Positions 19,135 to 33,209 of a stretch of 64,000 nucleotides of DNA are shown one piece after another. Source of the stretch: Paraburkholderia graminis C4D1M (lineage in GTDB: Bacteria > Pseudomonadota > Gammaproteobacteria > Burkholderiales > Burkholderiaceae); assembly GCF_000172415.1 (NCBI RefSeq), contig NZ_ABLD01000016.1:62001-126000 (forward strand). The letters are read 5' to 3'. The translations under genes were made by a program, and so were the position numbers. The notes beneath the pieces are model-generated. The model ran no database searches and was not told the origin of the DNA. It worked only from the letters and a program-made list of their open reading frames with translations. How positions within the stretch are numbered: position 1 is the first letter of the stretch; every line of letters begins with the position of its first letter.

Positions 19135-19410
19135 GTTGTCTTGACTCGGATCGGCCAGCGGCCGGCAAAGCCGGGATTGCCCGGCGTGGGTTGAATCAGC
19201 AAGGAGTGACGAGTGAGGCCGCGATCTGCCGTGGGCTGCGCGATTTGCCGGAGTTCGACGGCGCCGCGGAGCATGCCCCGTTGCGTCAGTCGTGCTATCT
19301 GCAAGATCGGCATCGCGGCGTGTCCGCGGACCGCGCCCTGAAGCCGCGCCGTGCGTAGGCGTGCGCTGCTCCGGTGAAAAACCGCTGCCTGCTCGCGCGC
19401 GGCTTTGGCT

Positions 19411-20637
19411 TTATTTCGCGAACTCGGTCTCGGCGATGCGAGGCGCCGCATTTGCCGGTGAGTTGACCAACGAACTGGCCGACGAACCGCCCAACGCTTC
19501 GGGCGAAAATTCGTCGAACGGACGTCCGGTCAGCGCGGCCACGATGCGCCGCGACGCCTGTCCGTCGCCATACGGATTCATGCGATGGGCGAAACGTTCG
19601 CGCTCGGATGGATCGTCGACCAGCGCGCTGACGGCCCGCACGATCGCCGCGCGCTCGGTGCCGACGAGGCGCACGGTGCCGGCCGCGACCGCTTCCGGAC
19701 GCTCGGTTACGTCGCGCATCACCAGCACCGGCTTGCCGAGCGCCGGCGCTTCTTCCTGCACGCCGCCCGAATCGGTGAGGATCAGCGACGCCCGCTGCAT
19801 CAGGCGCACAAAGCCGAGGTAGTCGAGCGGATCGATCAGATGAACGTTGCGCCGCGCGCCGAGCGATTCCTGCACGGGGCCGCGCACATTCGGATTCAGG
19901 TGAACGGGATAAACGATCTGCACGCTGCCGCCGTCGGCCAGATCGCCGAGCGCCGCGCAGATGTTCGCGAAGCCCGCGCCGAAACTCTCGCGCCGGTGGC
20001 CCGTCACGAGCAGCATGGGCCGCGCGCCGTCGATCGACGGCAGGCGCGCGTCGAGCGAAGCGCGCAACGCCGGATCGCTGTCGATGCGCGCCGCGGTCAG
20101 ATTCAGCGCGTCGATGACAGTGTTGCCGGTGACGACGACACGCCCCTGCAGCGTTTCCTCCGCGAGCCGTTCCTTCGAACTGGGGGTCGGCGCGAACATC
20201 AGATCGCTCATCACGTCGACGATGCGGCGGTTCATTTCCTCCGGCCACGGCTGCGTCAGATCGCGAGTGCGCAGACCCGCTTCGACGTGAGCGATGGGAA
20301 TGCGGCGGTGAAACGCGGCGAGCGCCGCGGCGGATGCGGTGGTGGTGTCGCCGTGCACGAGCACGCGATCGGGCTGGACGGTGGCGAGGATCTCGTCGAG
20401 CGACGCGATCAGACGCGACGCGAGGCCGTTCAAGGTCTGGTTGGCCGTCATGACCGCGAGATTGTGATCCGGCTCGATTGCAAAGAGCTCGAGCACCTGG
20501 TCGAGCATCTGCTGATGCTGGCCGGTCACGCACACCACGGAGTCGATTCCGGCATCGGCCTCCATCTGTTTGACAAGCGGCGCCATTTTTATGGCTTCCG
20601 GCCGCGTGCCGAAAATCGACAAAACTCTAATTGACAT
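19411..20637 (-). CDS. wecB: UDP-N-acetylglucosamine 2-epimerase (non-hydrolysing)
   Basis: A 408-residue cytosolic enzyme converting UDP-GlcNAc to UDP-ManNAc. Family signatures are FGTRPEAIKMAP at the N-terminus, VHGDTTTA, HVEAGLRT, TGHRRESFG and TDSGGVQEE, the last forming part of the UDP-binding site. Its full length matches the family. The start is the ATG at 20637; a GTG two codons upstream (20643) is also possible because AAAGG is better spaced for it. As first gene of the wecB-bcsB-nfrB-nfrA set, it probably supplies the sugar nucleotide for NfrB, as WecB does in the E. coli Nfr system. About 276 bases separate it from the bcsB-like gene, with no convincing ORF between. Confidence 0.93.
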   Translation of the reverse strand: MSIRVLSIFGTRPEAIKMAPLVKQMEADAGIDSVVCVTGQHQQMLDQVLELFAIEPDHNLAVMTANQTLNGLASRLIASLDEILATVQPDRVLVHGDTTTASAAALAAFHRRIPIAHVEAGLRTRDLTQPWPEEMNRRIVDVMSDLMFAPTPSSKERLAEETLQGRVVVTGNTVIDALNLTAARIDSDPALRASLDARLPSIDGARPMLLVTGHRRESFGAGFANICAALGDLADGGSVQIVYPVHLNPNVRGPVQESLGARRNVHLIDPLDYLGFVRLMQRASLILTDSGGVQEEAPALGKPVLVMRDVTERPEAVAAGTVRLVGTERAAIVRAVSALVDDPSERERFAHRMNPYGDGQASRRIVAALTGRPFDEFSPEALGGSSASSLVNSPANAAPRIAETEFAK

Positions 20638-21371
20638 AGCCACCCCGGCCTTTATTTGATTTTATGCGTCACCCCGCGCCCGCCGCGAAATCGGGAAAAT
20701 GCAACCCACCGCAGCGTGCGTTTCTTTTTTTTGATTCGTTTATCCCGGAGCCGATTTTCCGCGCAGGCTCCTGCGGATTTTTCCGGCCTCCGTTTTCGCC
20801 TCAAACTTTTTTAATGATGGCGGCGAAGCACTAGCGGAATCTGTCTAGCGACGCATTCTGGCTTGGCACTCAAGCGCTTGGCAAGGAGGTTCGCGGGATT
20901 TTTTGCAGTTGTTTGCAAACGAACGGCTCATTAAAGCCGTAAAAGCATTACATGTTTAGACTTTTAGCCGTCAAATGTTAAAGCTTAATTAACGTTTTCA
21001 GATTTGAGCAGCGCCCTTTTATCCGGCAAAGTATATTTGTAACGATGAAATTGTTTAATCCAGCGACGTTATTCATGCGCGCAAACGTTGCCGTCAAAGC
21101 AAAAGCGCATAGGTGAGTTTTTTCGGTCGGCGACGCATTACAAATTAGTCAGCGTCGCTTTACCTTGCAATTGGATTTCATGCGGCCTGGGCAGCCGGAG
21201 CGCGCGTTGTTGCACGGAAGCGACAACTCGAGGCCGCTTGCGCGTGCTTTACCCGTGGGCACACGTATTGCTCGACTTCGCTCGCCGGCAGATCGCTCGC
21301 GGCAGGTGCGCCATACCGTCTGCGAGCCGCCGTTTTACGTCAATCCAGCATTTCTATCGGTGGGAGGCCTC
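20638..21371. promoter_or_regulatory. AT-rich 730-base upstream region of the wecB-nfr operon
   Basis: No gene is visible in this stretch, which is strikingly AT-richer than the rest of the window (for example 20930-21060). It separates the exopolysaccharide operon from the divergent DUF1328 gene. It contains a perfect palindrome CAAGCGCTTG at 20871-20880, flanked by direct repeats CTTGGCA at 20862-20868 and 20877-20883. The size and composition suggest complex transcriptional control or silencing-protein binding; this is inference. Confidence 0.55.
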
Positions 21372-21533
21372 ATGCTTCGATACGCTGCAATCTTCTTCGT
21401 CATCGCAATCATCGCCGCGGTATTCGGCTTTGGCGGCATCGCCGCCGGCGCGACGGAGATCGCCAAGGTGCTGTTCTTCATCTTCGTGGTGATTTTCCTC
21501 GTCACCTTGCTGATGGGCGTGATGCGGCGCTGA
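21372..21533 (+). CDS. DUF1328 small membrane protein
   Basis: A 53-residue protein almost entirely composed of two hydrophobic helices. It begins MLRYAAIFFVIAIIAAVFGFG, includes GIAAGATEIAKVLFFIF, and ends in basic residues (MRR); this is the DUF1328 (YtjA-like) pattern. Function is unknown, though members are often stress-linked small inner-membrane proteins. The start at 21372 follows GGGAGG by about five bases; longer upstream readings lack membrane or other protein-like character. Confidence 0.9.
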   Translation: MLRYAAIFFVIAIIAAVFGFGGIAAGATEIAKVLFFIFVVIFLVTLLMGVMRR

Positions 21534-21711
21534 TCGCCGCATCGCTATGTAAGCGGAGGAATACCCGGCCCGGCGCGCGTACCGGCAACCTGTTGCAATA
21601 GCTGCCACGGTCTATTGCAATAGTTGCCGCCCGGCCGGGTCTCCCGCAACGCAGCACATCTGTTTTTTGCTCGTCGCGGTGCTGTCCGTCAAAGACAACG
21701 TCAAACGCTCG

Positions 21712-22626
21712 TCATTCCGCCGATTGCAGATGCACTTCGCTTTCGCGCGTGAATGTCCGCGAGCCAAGATGCAGTTCCTCGCATAGAAAGCGTTGCAATG
21801 TCTGCACCGCCGCCGCATGCGCGCCCCCGACGTCGCGCATGAACAGGCCGAAATCCGCAACGGGCGCATCCGGCAAGCCATCGGCGTGTCCGATTATCCT
21901 CATGGACTCCGAACGAATATTGCCTTCGAGCAATACCGATACACCCAACCCCGCTTCGACCGCCGACTGCACCGCCGGCAAGCTCGTGCTCGTGCAGACG
22001 ACCCGGCAGCCGATGCCGGCCCTGCGCAGCGCCGTCAAGACGTTCTGTTGCCACAGACAGGTTTCGCCGAACGCGACCAGCGGCAACGGGGCGCTGGCCT
22101 CGCGCAGATAGCCGCGCGCGCCGACCCAGAACAGCGGCTGCGTCCATGTGAAGAGCGGCGTGCCGGTCACGAGCGCGGGATCGGCGACGACGACGTCGAG
22201 GCCACCATCCGCGAGACGCTTTGACAACGCGGCGCTGCTGTCCACGACGATTTCCAGCGCAACGCGCGGATACGCAATCGAGAAGCGCCGCAACGCGCGC
22301 GGCAAACGCCCCACGGCGATGTCCTCGAGCATGCCGAGCCGCACCGTGCCCGAGACTTGCCCGGCGCTCAACGCGCGCCGCGCATCGGCGCTCGCGCCGA
22401 GAATCGCGTGCGCATAGGGCAGCAGCAGATGACCGGCCTCGGTAAGCTGCACGCCGCGTGGCGAACGATCGAGCAGCCGCTGGCCGAGATCCTCTTCGAG
22501 ACGGCGCAACTGCATGCTCACAGCGGCCTGGGTGCGCGCGAGGCGGCTTGCCGCCGCGCCCACCGCGCCGGTCTCGGCCACGGTCACGAAGGTGCGAAGC
22601 AGACTGCTGTCGAGGTCACGGGTCAT
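21712..22626 (-). CDS. LysR-type transcriptional regulator
   Basis: A LysR regulator of about 304 residues. The N-terminal helix-turn-helix reads LLRTFVTVAETGAVGAAAS and TQAAVSMQLRRLEEDLG. An effector-binding domain with the usual GxxRLGMxED and LxxALxxFxxxYP pattern follows. The start is uncertain: ATGs at 22626, 22647 and 22659 are in frame. I chose 22626 because it puts the helix-turn-helix at the standard distance from the N-terminus, but no start has a good ribosome-binding site. It is divergent from an EamA-type exporter, probably its target. Confidence 0.88.
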   Translation of the reverse strand: MTRDLDSSLLRTFVTVAETGAVGAAASRLARTQAAVSMQLRRLEEDLGQRLLDRSPRGVQLTEAGHLLLPYAHAILGASADARRALSAGQVSGTVRLGMLEDIAVGRLPRALRRFSIAYPRVALEIVVDSSAALSKRLADGGLDVVVADPALVTGTPLFTWTQPLFWVGARGYLREASAPLPLVAFGETCLWQQNVLTALRRAGIGCRVVCTSTSLPAVQSAVEAGLGVSVLLEGNIRSESMRIIGHADGLPDAPVADFGLFMRDVGGAHAAAVQTLQRFLCEELHLGSRTFTRESEVHLQSAE

Positions 22627-22724
22627 CACGATTCTTGAAGCCTGCATAAGAAATATCAACTTATCTTAGTAGCGTGCGAGCCGATAAGATAGGTGGACCT
22701 TTCCCATCGACGCGAAGATGACCC

Positions 22725-23615
22725 ATGCAGGACACGACGATCAAGTGCGCAGCCGACCCGACGCCCAACGTGACGAAGCCCACGCGCGCGGCAGCCGGCG
22801 CCGCGTTGCTGTGCGTGCTGTCCATGTCGAGCGTGCAATTCGGCGCCGCACTGTCCGAACCGACGATGGCCGTCTACGGTTCGCTCAGCACGACATGGCT
22901 GCGTCTCGCCTGGGCCGCGCTCGTGCTCGCGGTGCTGGTGCGCCCGCGCTTTCGCAGCTACTCGCGCGCGCACTGGTTTGCCGCGGGCGCGCTCGGCGCC
23001 GCGATGGCCGGCATGACGTTGTGCTTTTTCGCGGCGCTTCAGCGCATTCCGCTTGGACTTGCGGTAGCGATAGATTTTCTCGGCCCGCTGGCGGTCGCGA
23101 CGTTCGCGGTGCGCCGCGCTCGCGCGCTGCTGTGGCCGGCGCTCGCGATCGTCGGCGTCGTGCTGCTTTCGCGCGATGGCGCCGGCTGGGTCGGCGAACC
23201 GCTCGGCGTCCTGCTTGCATGCGCCGCGGCCTGCGGCTGGGGCAGCTACATCGTGTTGATGAAAAAGACCGGCAAGCTGTTTGCCGGACTCGAGGGCTTG
23301 TCGGTTTCGCTGATCGCGGCGGCGCTCGTCGCCACGCCGTTTGGTCTCGCCGAAAGCGGCATGCACGTCGCAGTTGGCCAACTCGTGGCGACGGCGGGCC
23401 TCGCGATACTCGTTCCGCTCTTGCCGTATGCGCTGGAAATGGTGGCGCTGCGTCATATGCCGGCGGGATCGTTCGGGATCCTGATGAGTGTCGAGCCGGC
23501 GATCGGCGCGGTGGCCGGCTTCATTGTATTGCATCAGCCGATGGGCGTTTTGCAGATTACCGGGATGGTGCTCGTGGTCGCCGCGAGCGTCGGGGCGGTG
23601 ACGACTGGGCGTTAG
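22725..23615 (+). CDS. EamA/DMT family exporter (RhtA-like)
   Basis: A 296-residue inner-membrane protein with about ten helices in two EamA-like halves. It resembles RhtA-type threonine/homoserine exporters in segments such as FFAALQRIPLGLAVAIDFLGPL and YALEMVALRHMPAGSFG. Export of amino acids or similar metabolites is likely; the substrate is not readable. The divergent LysR gene starts about 100 bases away and probably controls it. A hairpin follows the stop. Confidence 0.87.
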   Translation: MQDTTIKCAADPTPNVTKPTRAAAGAALLCVLSMSSVQFGAALSEPTMAVYGSLSTTWLRLAWAALVLAVLVRPRFRSYSRAHWFAAGALGAAMAGMTLCFFAALQRIPLGLAVAIDFLGPLAVATFAVRRARALLWPALAIVGVVLLSRDGAGWVGEPLGVLLACAAACGWGSYIVLMKKTGKLFAGLEGLSVSLIAAALVATPFGLAESGMHVAVGQLVATAGLAILVPLLPYALEMVALRHMPAGSFGILMSVEPAIGAVAGFIVLHQPMGVLQITGMVLVVAASVGAVTTGR

Positions 23616-23630
23616 ATGTAGATGGACTTA

Positions 23631-23665
23631 GGGCTGCGGTTGCGGGGTGGCAACCCCCGCTGCCC
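23631..23665. terminator. Hairpin between convergent exporter and epimerase genes
   Basis: GGGCTGCGG (23631-23639) pairs with CCGCTGCCC (23657-23665) with one mismatch, and inner G/C bases extend the stem. It fills the short gap between convergent genes. Confidence 0.6.
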
Positions 23666-24216
23666 TTACACCATGTTCTCCGCTTCGTACAAACGCCGCC
23701 CGCCGGCATCCTTCGCGCCGACGATCGGCTCGAAGCCGATCGGCCATTCAATGCCGATATCCGGATCGCTCCACAAGATGCAGCGCTCGAGTTCCGGGAA
23801 CCAGTATTCGGTCGCCTTCCACAGACATTCGGCGACCTCGGAAAGCACGACGAAGCCGTGCGCAAAACCAGGCGGCACCCACACCTGCCGATGATTTTCC
23901 GCGCTCAGATAAGCGCCGCACCATTTGCCGAAGTTGGGCGACTTGAGCCGCACGTCGACGACCACGTCGAAGATCTCGCCGACCACAACCTGCATCAGCC
24001 GGCCTTGCGGACGCTGCACCTGATAGTGCAATCCGCGCAGCACGCCGTGCACCGCACGCAGATGCCGGTCCTGCACGAACTCGAAGCCGCGCGCGACGTC
24101 GTCCATGAACTCGTCCGCGCTGAAGCTCTCGTAACAGAAACCGGATTCGTCGCCAAACACCTCGGGTTCGATAAGTTTCACTTCCGGTAGTGCCGTTGCC
24201 AACACCTGGTTGCCCA
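23666..24216 (-). CDS. rfbC: RmlC-type dTDP-4-dehydrorhamnose 3,5-epimerase-like protein
   Basis: A 183-residue cupin of the RmlC/RfbC family, which epimerises dTDP-4-keto sugars in rhamnose synthesis. Family segments are QDRHLRAVHGVLRGLHYQ (the catalytic His at residue 64), GEIFDVVVDVR, LSAENHRQVWVPPGFAHGF and ILWSDPDIGIEWP. At the conserved YKTT-type position, where the family has its catalytic Tyr, this protein has Trp (residue 133, codon 23819-23821, LWKAT). It is an orphan: no rfbA, rfbB or rfbD lies nearby. It may be a variant with altered epimerisation, or may act on another sugar. The start at ATG 24216 gives the family's length. Confidence 0.85.
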
Positions 24217-24322
24217 TTGCCACTGTGCCCGTAAGAAGCTGCTCGACAAACACCCGGATGCCGCCGCGCTCGCGCGTGGCGGTTGTAAAACGCGCGTGCC
24301 TCAAAGGCGCGCTGATTGATTG

Positions 24323-25318
24323 TCAGAGCTCGGACGCGGCGAGCCGGCTGCGGGCGCGATATTCGGTGGGCGACAACGCCATGCGCTTGCGGAAGATCTT
24401 GGCGAGACGGTCGCCGTTGCCGGTGCCGCTGCGACGCGCGATCTTGTCGACCGGCAGTTCGGTTTCGGTCAGGAAGTTGCATGCAATGCGCAGCCGCACC
24501 TGCAGCAGATAGTCGGACGGCGTGACGTGCATTTCATGCTTGAAGCGGCGCAGGAAATTGCGCTCGCTCATGGCGGCGACCTGCGCGGCGTCCGCGACCG
24601 AGACCGGGCGGTCGCAGTTCGCTTCCATCCAGCGCGCCGCCGCGCGAATCTTCTCGGCGACGCTCAGCGTTCCGCCCTCGGACGGCAGCGGCACCCACGT
24701 CGCGGCCATGCCGGGCATCACGCGCTCGGCGACGCTGCGCGCGAGTTCGGCGCCCAGATCGCGCTTGATGAACATCAGCGCGCTGCGGGCGCAGTCGTTG
24801 CGATCGTTCGCCGCGCTGAGGATGGCGTCCGCAGCGCCGTGGCCATAGCGATTGATCTGCAGCGCTTCCGGGTCGCCGGGGTTCGCCGCCTCGAGCACGA
24901 GCCGCCCTTCCCCGATGGTTTCGATCGCCCGCGTGCGCGCCTGCACCGTGCGCAGCCAGCCAAGCAGCCGCTGGTCGCGGGCCGCCTGATGCGCGCCGTG
25001 TCCGCCGGCGATGAAGAGAACGTCGAAGCCGGTTCCAAAACGCGTGTCGATACGGTCGGTCCAGATGCGCGCCGCCGACGAACTCGGCACGCTGCCGCCG
25101 TCGAGCGACAGGAACTGCACTTCATACGGCGGCTCTTCGCCGGGCCGCGTGCCGGCCAGTTCGTTGGCGGTCTGGAACATTTCGACGACCGTGCCGGGGC
25201 CCAGCAGCCAGAACCCGTCGAACAGCAGCACGCCGATGCGGCGCGCGGCAGTGCGAACGTTGACGGTCGGCGTGTGTAACCAGGTAACCCTCGCGGAATC
25301 GACGTGAATGTGGGACAT
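24323..25318 (-). CDS. GlxA-like AraC-family regulator with degenerate DJ-1/PfpI domain
   Basis: A 331-residue regulator. The N-terminal DJ-1/PfpI-like domain (about 25-200) begins RIGVLLFDGFWLLGPG and has FIAGGHGA. A C-terminal AraC helix-turn-helix pair follows (about 230-325; SVADAAQVAAMSERNFLRRF and a second helix near KIARRSGTGNGDRLAKIF). The DJ-1 domain lacks the usual CTG nucleophile elbow (the region reads ETIGEGRLVLEA) and a recognisable TSAG segment, so it probably senses rather than catalyses. The start is ATG 25318 with AGGAAG a few bases upstream; the earlier in-frame ATG lacks such a site. The target is unknown. Confidence 0.85.
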   Translation of the reverse strand: MSHIHVDSARVTWLHTPTVNVRTAARRIGVLLFDGFWLLGPGTVVEMFQTANELAGTRPGEEPPYEVQFLSLDGGSVPSSSAARIWTDRIDTRFGTGFDVLFIAGGHGAHQAARDQRLLGWLRTVQARTRAIETIGEGRLVLEAANPGDPEALQINRYGHGAADAILSAANDRNDCARSALMFIKRDLGAELARSVAERVMPGMAATWVPLPSEGGTLSVAEKIRAAARWMEANCDRPVSVADAAQVAAMSERNFLRRFKHEMHVTPSDYLLQVRLRIACNFLTETELPVDKIARRSGTGNGDRLAKIFRKRMALSPTEYRARSRLAASEL

Positions 25319-25850
25319 GGTCTTCCTCAAAATGTCTACATGGTTGGACGAGACGCGCGTTGCTCCGACGATATCAGTGAATTGATAATCGCAATTCGAC
25401 ATCGGCAAACGCCGCTTCAGAGATTATCAGCGATGTTAGCCGAATGAACCGCATTAGTAAATTTGAAAACTATCGAAATGATCATCGAATAAAAGTACGA
25501 CGAAAAATATTCTCATTTGATGCAAGTAATAAGTGACAATGCATTCACATGCAGCGGAAAAACATACCGTCCGCGCCGGCGGCGGGCCCGCGCAGCCGCA
25601 CACGCCGTGCGTCTCCGCGCCGCGCTGTGGTAACGTGTCGATTCACCGCGCATCAGCCGCTTCAGGCCGCATTCGGGCGATGACGAAAAATGTTTCAAAG
25701 CTGAACACACGGGCCGCCGACGTTGGCCCTTTTAATTGCATCGGTAATTCGCGAGTCTCGAATCAGCGCCATTTCTATTGGCAATTAGGCGCGCGGCATT
25801 CCACTCGTGGAATTAACGCGTTAATATGCGGCGCTTCGACGCATCAAAAA

Positions 25851-25870
25851 ATGTTTCACTTTTGAAACAT
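25851..25870 (-). terminator. Hairpin plus T-run downstream of uvrA
   Basis: On the minus strand ATGTTTCA and TGAAACAT form a perfect eight-base-pair stem with a four-base loop, followed directly by six Ts. It is about 180 bases after the uvrA stop, in the right orientation to end that transcript, although the stem is AT-rich. Confidence 0.6.
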
Positions 25871-25999
25871 CAATTTTGATTCGTCGGATTAATAACGCGC
25901 AAAGTCCTTCATTTCGCTTTCGGGATTCGTCGGAGTTAATGCCCGGTCGGCGGAGCGGTTCGGGACGCAATTAGGGACACAGACAGGCGGCAACAGTCC

Positions 26000-26021
26000 C
26001 GCGTCTCTCCATCGAGACGCG
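26000..26021. terminator. GC-rich hairpin just after uvrA
   Basis: CGCGTCTC and GAGACGCG form a perfect eight-base-pair stem with a six-base loop, 29 bases after the uvrA stop codon. Outer bases CAAC/GTTG extend the symmetry. No T-run follows, so it may be a pause or processing site rather than a full terminator. Confidence 0.5.
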
Positions 26022-26049
26022 AGACCGTTGTGCAGCAGGAAACGGCGCG

Positions 26050-32028
<5,979 letters not shown>

Positions 32029-32103
32029 GGACGCCTCGCGACCGCGCAAGTTCGGTGCAAACGGAGCGGCGGCGTTCGCGCCGCGGCTCGCGTGCAGTTG
32101 GAC

Positions 32104-32132
32104 ACTATACTGTATATCTATACAGTTTTCCA
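32104..32132 (-). promoter_or_regulatory. LexA (SOS) box inside the uvrA-like promoter
   Basis: CTGTATATCTATACAG at 32110-32125 fits CTGT-N8-ACAG and nearly matches the enterobacterial LexA consensus. On the minus strand it sits in the 17-base spacer between a TGGAAA -35 (32127-32132) and a TATAGT -10 (32104-32109), directed at the double uvrA gene whose GTG lies about 80 bases downstream. LexA bound here would block RNA polymerase, making the gene DNA-damage inducible. Confidence 0.82.
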
Positions 32133-32183
32133 CGAGCCGCGCATGCGCGTTTGCGTAGGCGCACGGGCCGCGAACTACGCCGC

Positions 32184-33080
32184 TTACGCGGTGGCCGCCG
32201 TCTCGAAGATGTCGCGCAGCCACTGCGCGAACACGCGCACCCGCGACGACAGTTGCCGGTTCTGCGGATACAGCACCGACACCGGCAGCGACGGCGGCGG
32301 GAAGCCGGCGAGGATGATCTTCAGGCGCCCCGCCGCGAGTTCGTCGCGCACGCGGTAGCGCGGCACCTGCACGATGCCGAGCCCGGCGAGCGCCGAGCCC
32401 GTGTAGAGTTCGACGCCCGTCACCGACACCGCGCCCGGCAGCAGCATCGGCGTATTGCGTCCTTCGATGCTGAATTCCAGCGGCACCGGCTTGCCGGTCG
32501 CGCTCGACACATAGTTGACGGCGCGGTGCGCCGCGAGCGCCGACGGGTCCGCGGGCTCGCCATATTTTTCCAGATAGGCCGGGCTCGCTACCGTGACTTG
32601 CGGCAGTTGCGCGACGCGCCGTCCGACCATCGACGAATCCTGCAGGTTGCCCGCGCGCAGCACGCAGTCGACGCCCTCGCGCACCAGATCGACCAGCCGG
32701 TCGTCTTCGCCGATCGTCAGTTCGATGTCCGGGTAGCGCGTCAGAAACGCCGGCAAGGACGGCACGACGAAGTGGCGCGCGAGCGTGCCTTGCAGGTTCA
32801 CGCGCAGCAGGCCCTTCGGCGCGAGGTTCGAGAACGAGCCTTCGGCGTCCTCCAGATCGGCGATCAGCCGCACGCAGCGGCCGTAGTACGCCTGGCCGTC
32901 CGGCGTCAGACGAACCGTGCGCGTGGTGCGCTCGAGCAGCCGCGCGCCGAGCCGCTCCTCCATCCGCTTGACGAGATTGGTGACGGTGGCACGCGGTATC
33001 TGCAGGTCGTCGGACGCCCGCGTGAAGCTCTGCCGCTCGGCCACCCGCACGAAAACGCGCATTTCCTCGAAACGGTCCAT
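32184..33080 (-). CDS. LysR-type transcriptional regulator
   Basis: A 298-residue LysR regulator of the CrgA/AaeR-like type. The N-terminus MDRFEEMRVFVRVAERQSFTRAS carries the helix-turn-helix, and the effector domain follows with GLLRVNLQGTLARHFVVP. It is divergent from an SDR gene with a 129-base gap, its likely target. Its stop lies about 60 bases from the LexA-controlled promoter of the uvrA-like gene on the same strand, so readthrough into uvrA is possible. Confidence 0.9.
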   Translation of the reverse strand: MDRFEEMRVFVRVAERQSFTRASDDLQIPRATVTNLVKRMEERLGARLLERTTRTVRLTPDGQAYYGRCVRLIADLEDAEGSFSNLAPKGLLRVNLQGTLARHFVVPSLPAFLTRYPDIELTIGEDDRLVDLVREGVDCVLRAGNLQDSSMVGRRVAQLPQVTVASPAYLEKYGEPADPSALAAHRAVNYVSSATGKPVPLEFSIEGRNTPMLLPGAVSVTGVELYTGSALAGLGIVQVPRYRVRDELAAGRLKIILAGFPPPSLPVSVLYPQNRQLSSRVRVFAQWLRDIFETAATA

Positions 33081-33209
33081 GTTTGGCGTGCCCTTTGATT
33101 CGTTTTGTTAAAGCAAGTGGAATGATGATGGTGAGGCCGGCCCGATTATCTCAGAACAGAAAGCGTTCATCATTCACTCACCGATCCACTACCGACAAGG
33201 AAACGCATC

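Larger units (their letters stand above)
25319..26049. other. 730-base gene-free region with clustered palindromes
   Basis: This lies between the GlxA-like gene and the uvrA stop. ORFs within it have no protein-like features. It holds the GlxA-like gene's promoter, and in 25798-25870 three adjacent symmetric sites: ATTCCAC-TC-GTGGAAT (25798-25813), ATTAACGCGTTAAT (25812-25825) and a hairpin at 25851-25870. Another TGTTTCA occurs at 25691-25697. Confidence 0.65.

Noticed and set aside
19131..19451. Small ORF between wecB and the bcsB-like gene
   Set aside because: It overlaps the end of wecB, has low-complexity Arg-rich composition, and lacks a ribosome-binding site.
20862..20883. Sigma-54 promoter from TGGCAC plus a downstream site
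   Set aside because: GG followed ten bases later reads CT, not GC, and the direction does not fit the wecB gene.
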